Assembly: GCA_017694765.1 (NCBI GenBank) | Contig: JADIML010000008.1 | Location: forward strand, 1 to 7,666 | Direction of reading: 5' to 3' | Origin: Candidatus Scybalomonas excrementavium | GTDB taxonomy: Bacteria > Bacillota > Clostridia > Lachnospirales > Lachnospiraceae | Length of the DNA stretch: 7,666 nt | Notes under the pieces: model-generated | What the model was told of the DNA's origin: nothing | Database searches by the model: none | Seen by the model: the letters and a program-made list of their open reading frames with translations, nothing else | Part shown: positions 6,142-7,666 of the stretch, piece by piece | Layout: every line of letters begins with the position of its first letter | How positions within the stretch are numbered: position 1 is the stretch's first letter | Made by a program: the position numbers and the translations under genes

Positions 6142-7254
6142 TTATTCCTCCAATCTTTTTTTATCATAAATACAATGCACCCCGACATGAGCTTGGATTC
6201 CACCAAGACATTTCTGGTTGCATCGGATACAATACTGAATGTTCTCTTCTTTTTCTTGTTTTATCTTATTAACCCATTCTGGATCTGCAATCAGTTGGCG
6301 ACACATGCCAACCATATCAATTCTTTGAGTTCTTAATTGCTCTTCGATAAACTTTGGTGTTCTCAAAGCTCCTACGCCACAAACTGGTAATTTCGTATAT
6401 TTTTTCACTTCATCACAAAAATCTAAAAAGCATCCTTCTTCTTTGAAATATGGGTGATTTTTTGGTGGAATCGTATCTTGTAAATCAGAATGGTTTGCTA
6501 ATGTTACATGAAAACTCGTTACACCAGCTTGTTCCAATACTGGAACAACTGTTTTTATTTCCTCAACTGTAATCCCTGCATTTCCATAGTGTGGGTCTTC
6601 CATTCGCACAGCCAATTTAAAATCTATCGCATCATTAGGTACTGCTTTTCTCACCTCTTCTATGGCTTCCTTTGCAAATCGAATTCTATTTTCTAAACTT
6701 CCACCATACTTGTCTGTTCGCTTATTAAAAATAGGAGAACTAAAACTTCCACACATTCTATCTCCATGAATTTGTACGAGATCAAAACCAGCTTTTTTTG
6801 CTAATAATGCTGTAGTCCCAAACCCTTTTATTATCTTTTGTACCATTTCTATTGGCATATTAGTAATATAAGGAGACACTTCTTGATTCAATAAAACACG
6901 AAGTTGCTGCTCGCTAATCTTCCCTTGCTTCACATCTGGTATATATTTTGCAAGTGCTGCAAAATTACTATCTGACATATGCAACTGTGCACATACTTTT
7001 GCACCATACTTATGAACTGCTTCTACGACTCGTTGATAATAAGCAAATCCTTCTTCTGTATGAAGACATACCCCTCTGCTTGGCATAACCGAAACATCAC
7101 CAATTATAATGAGTCCGACTCCACCTTTGGCAATGCTACTGAGCTTCTGGATATATGCTTCCTCTTTTAGCCCCATAGAAGTTGGCGCAAATACAACTCG
7201 ATTTTTTAAAGTTACCGTTCCAAGTTTGATTTCTTTTTGTATCCACCCATACAT
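6142..7254 (-). CDS. bilR: Old Yellow Enzyme-family flavin reductase, probable bilirubin reductase BilR
   Basis: This 370-residue cytoplasmic TIM-barrel reductase belongs to the OYE / 2,4-dienoyl-CoA reductase family. FMN-site elements are visible: LKNRVVFAPTSMG (16-28), AQLHMSD (89-95), the KLAVRMED strand (213-220), VCGVGALRTP (291-300) and MCRQLIADPEW (317-327). Four cysteines, C342-x2-C345-x3-C349-x11-C361, form the iron-sulfur motif of this family. The protein stops there, lacking the C-terminal FAD/NAD(P)H domains of 2,4-dienoyl-CoA reductases (about 640-670 residues). At 163-166 the active-site region reads HGDR where ordinary OYEs have an HGAHGY-like sequence; HGDR is the hallmark reported for BilR, which reduces bilirubin to urobilinogen. 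A MarR gene overlaps upstream and a flavodoxin gene follows, the bilQ-bilR-bilS order. Function is inferred from motif plus context; another enoate reductase is possible but less likely. The start is supported by AGAGAGG 9 nt upstream. Confidence 0.88.
   Translation of the reverse strand: MYGWIQKEIKLGTVTLKNRVVFAPTSMGLKEEAYIQKLSSIAKGGVGLIIIGDVSVMPSRGVCLHTEEGFAYYQRVVEAVHKYGAKVCAQLHMSDSNFAALAKYIPDVKQGKISEQQLRVLLNQEVSPYITNMPIEMVQKIIKGFGTTALLAKKAGFDLVQIHGDRMCGSFSSPIFNKRTDKYGGSLENRIRFAKEAIEEVRKAVPNDAIDFKLAVRMEDPHYGNAGITVEEIKTVVPVLEQAGVTSFHVTLANHSDLQDTIPPKNHPYFKEEGCFLDFCDEVKKYTKLPVCGVGALRTPKFIEEQLRTQRIDMVGMCRQLIADPEWVNKIKQEKEENIQYCIRCNQKCLGGIQAHVGVHCIYDKKRLEE
6147..6151 (-). promoter_or_regulatory. 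Ribosome binding site of the flavodoxin-like gene
   Basis: GGAGG lies inside the final codons (Leu-Glu-Glu) of the reductase gene, 9 nt before the flavodoxin ATG at 6137. This links translation of the two proteins. Confidence 0.88.
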
Positions 7255-7666
7255 GATGTCTTACCTCTCTTTCGAACTTTATCTAATAACGCACAAAGAG
7301 TTTTTTGTTCTTCCTCTGAAAGTTGACTTAATCGTATTTGATCCCATTGTTGAAACAAGGAATAAATATGATTAAGAGCTATTTTTCCCTTATCGGTTAA
7401 TATCAGATTTTGGCTTCTTTTATCAACTTCTGCTCTCTTTTTTTGAACAAAACCATCTTTTACTAACTTATCAATACTTCTTGTAGTATGTCCTGTATCC
7501 ATATGAATTGCTTTCGATAGTTCTCCCGGAGAACAGTTTTCATGTTTTCCAATATAGACAATGAAATACATAAGCCCAATGGAAAGTCCAATTTCTTGCA
7601 ACTTTTCATTGCAAAATACAGTGAATTCCCTCTTTAGAGCTGTTACTTGATAGGCAAATGATGTTG
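7212..7666 (-). CDS. bilQ: MarR-family transcriptional regulator, probable BilQ (partial, 5' end outside window)
   Basis: The frame is open from the right edge, with 150 residues visible, and the true start must lie a little beyond 7666; a MarR protein is usually 140-160 residues, so only a few residues are missing. The winged helix-turn-helix is clear: a helical entry (SPGELSKAIHMD), a recognition helix (HTTRSIDKLVKDGFV) and the wing with the family signature D-K-R-S-Q-N-L-I-L-T-D-K-G. Flanking helices would form the dimer interface and ligand pocket. The gene runs 43 nt into the reductase gene, so the two are co-transcribed and probably coupled in translation. MarR proteins of this type usually repress their own operon until a ligand binds. 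That the ligand here is bilirubin or a related tetrapyrrole is an inference from the operon; the operator would lie upstream, outside the window. Confidence 0.85.
   Translation of the reverse strand, partial: TSFAYQVTALKREFTVFCNEKLQEIGLSIGLMYFIVYIGKHENCSPGELSKAIHMDTGHTTRSIDKLVKDGFVQKKRAEVDKRSQNLILTDKGKIALNHIYSLFQQWDQIRLSQLSEEEQKTLCALLDKVRKRGKTSCMGGYKKKSNLER
7264..7270 (-). promoter_or_regulatory. Ribosome binding site of the reductase gene, inside the MarR coding region
   Basis: AGAGAGG on the minus strand lies 9 nt before the reductase ATG at 7254 and within the 3' end of the MarR gene. This supports the 7254 start and the 43-nt gene overlap. Confidence 0.75.

Noticed and set aside
7599..7601. 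TTG at 7601 as start of the MarR gene
   Set aside because: The frame stays open to the window edge with MarR-like sequence, and a 129-residue form would lose the first helix of the dimer interface. The gene is treated as cut by the edge.

Overview
The window is AT-rich DNA from what looks like an anaerobic Clostridia member, most likely a Lachnospiraceae-type gut or anaerobic bacterium. This rests on low G+C, strong AGGAGG-type ribosome binding sites, sigma-A type promoters and the protein families present; species cannot be called. Every supported gene lies on the minus strand, so transcription runs from the high coordinates to the low ones. Three transcription units can be seen.

(1) 7666 to 5549: a compact three-gene operon. 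It encodes a MarR-family regulator (5' end outside the window), an Old Yellow Enzyme (OYE)-type flavin reductase and a small flavodoxin-like protein, and ends in a clear intrinsic terminator. Gene order, the short one-domain reductase with a four-cysteine cluster motif, and an H-G-D-R motif in the active-site region match the bilQ-bilR-bilS bilirubin reductase locus of gut Clostridia, which turns bilirubin into urobilinogen. The flavodoxin would plausibly feed electrons to the reductase and the MarR protein would control the operon. This is the most notable content of the window.

(2) 5526 to 826: a sensory/signalling operon with its own good sigma-A promoter and a leader of about 145 nt containing a 17-bp direct repeat and a small hairpin. 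The first gene encodes an 842-residue fusion of a CheB methylesterase domain, a CheR methyltransferase domain, a PAS-like region, a long coiled coil of six EELxxxN heptads and a C-terminal PAS domain. It has no receiver domain and no kinase domain. The second gene overlaps it by an ATGA junction and encodes a PAS / PAS / degenerate GGDEF / GAF-like protein that probably cannot make cyclic di-GMP. No chemoreceptor, CheA or CheW gene lies within view, so the target is unknown.

(3) 782 to 1 and beyond: a gene for a MraY-like polyprenyl-phosphate phospho-sugar transferase, with its own promoter and ribosome binding site, cut by the left window edge. It does not sit in a cell-wall gene cluster here and may be a second MraY paralogue.

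There is no sign of mobile elements, CRISPR arrays, tRNA or rRNA genes. The two non-coding stretches (725-825 and 5346-5633) are both under 300 bases and are accounted for by promoters, ribosome binding sites, repeats and a terminator.
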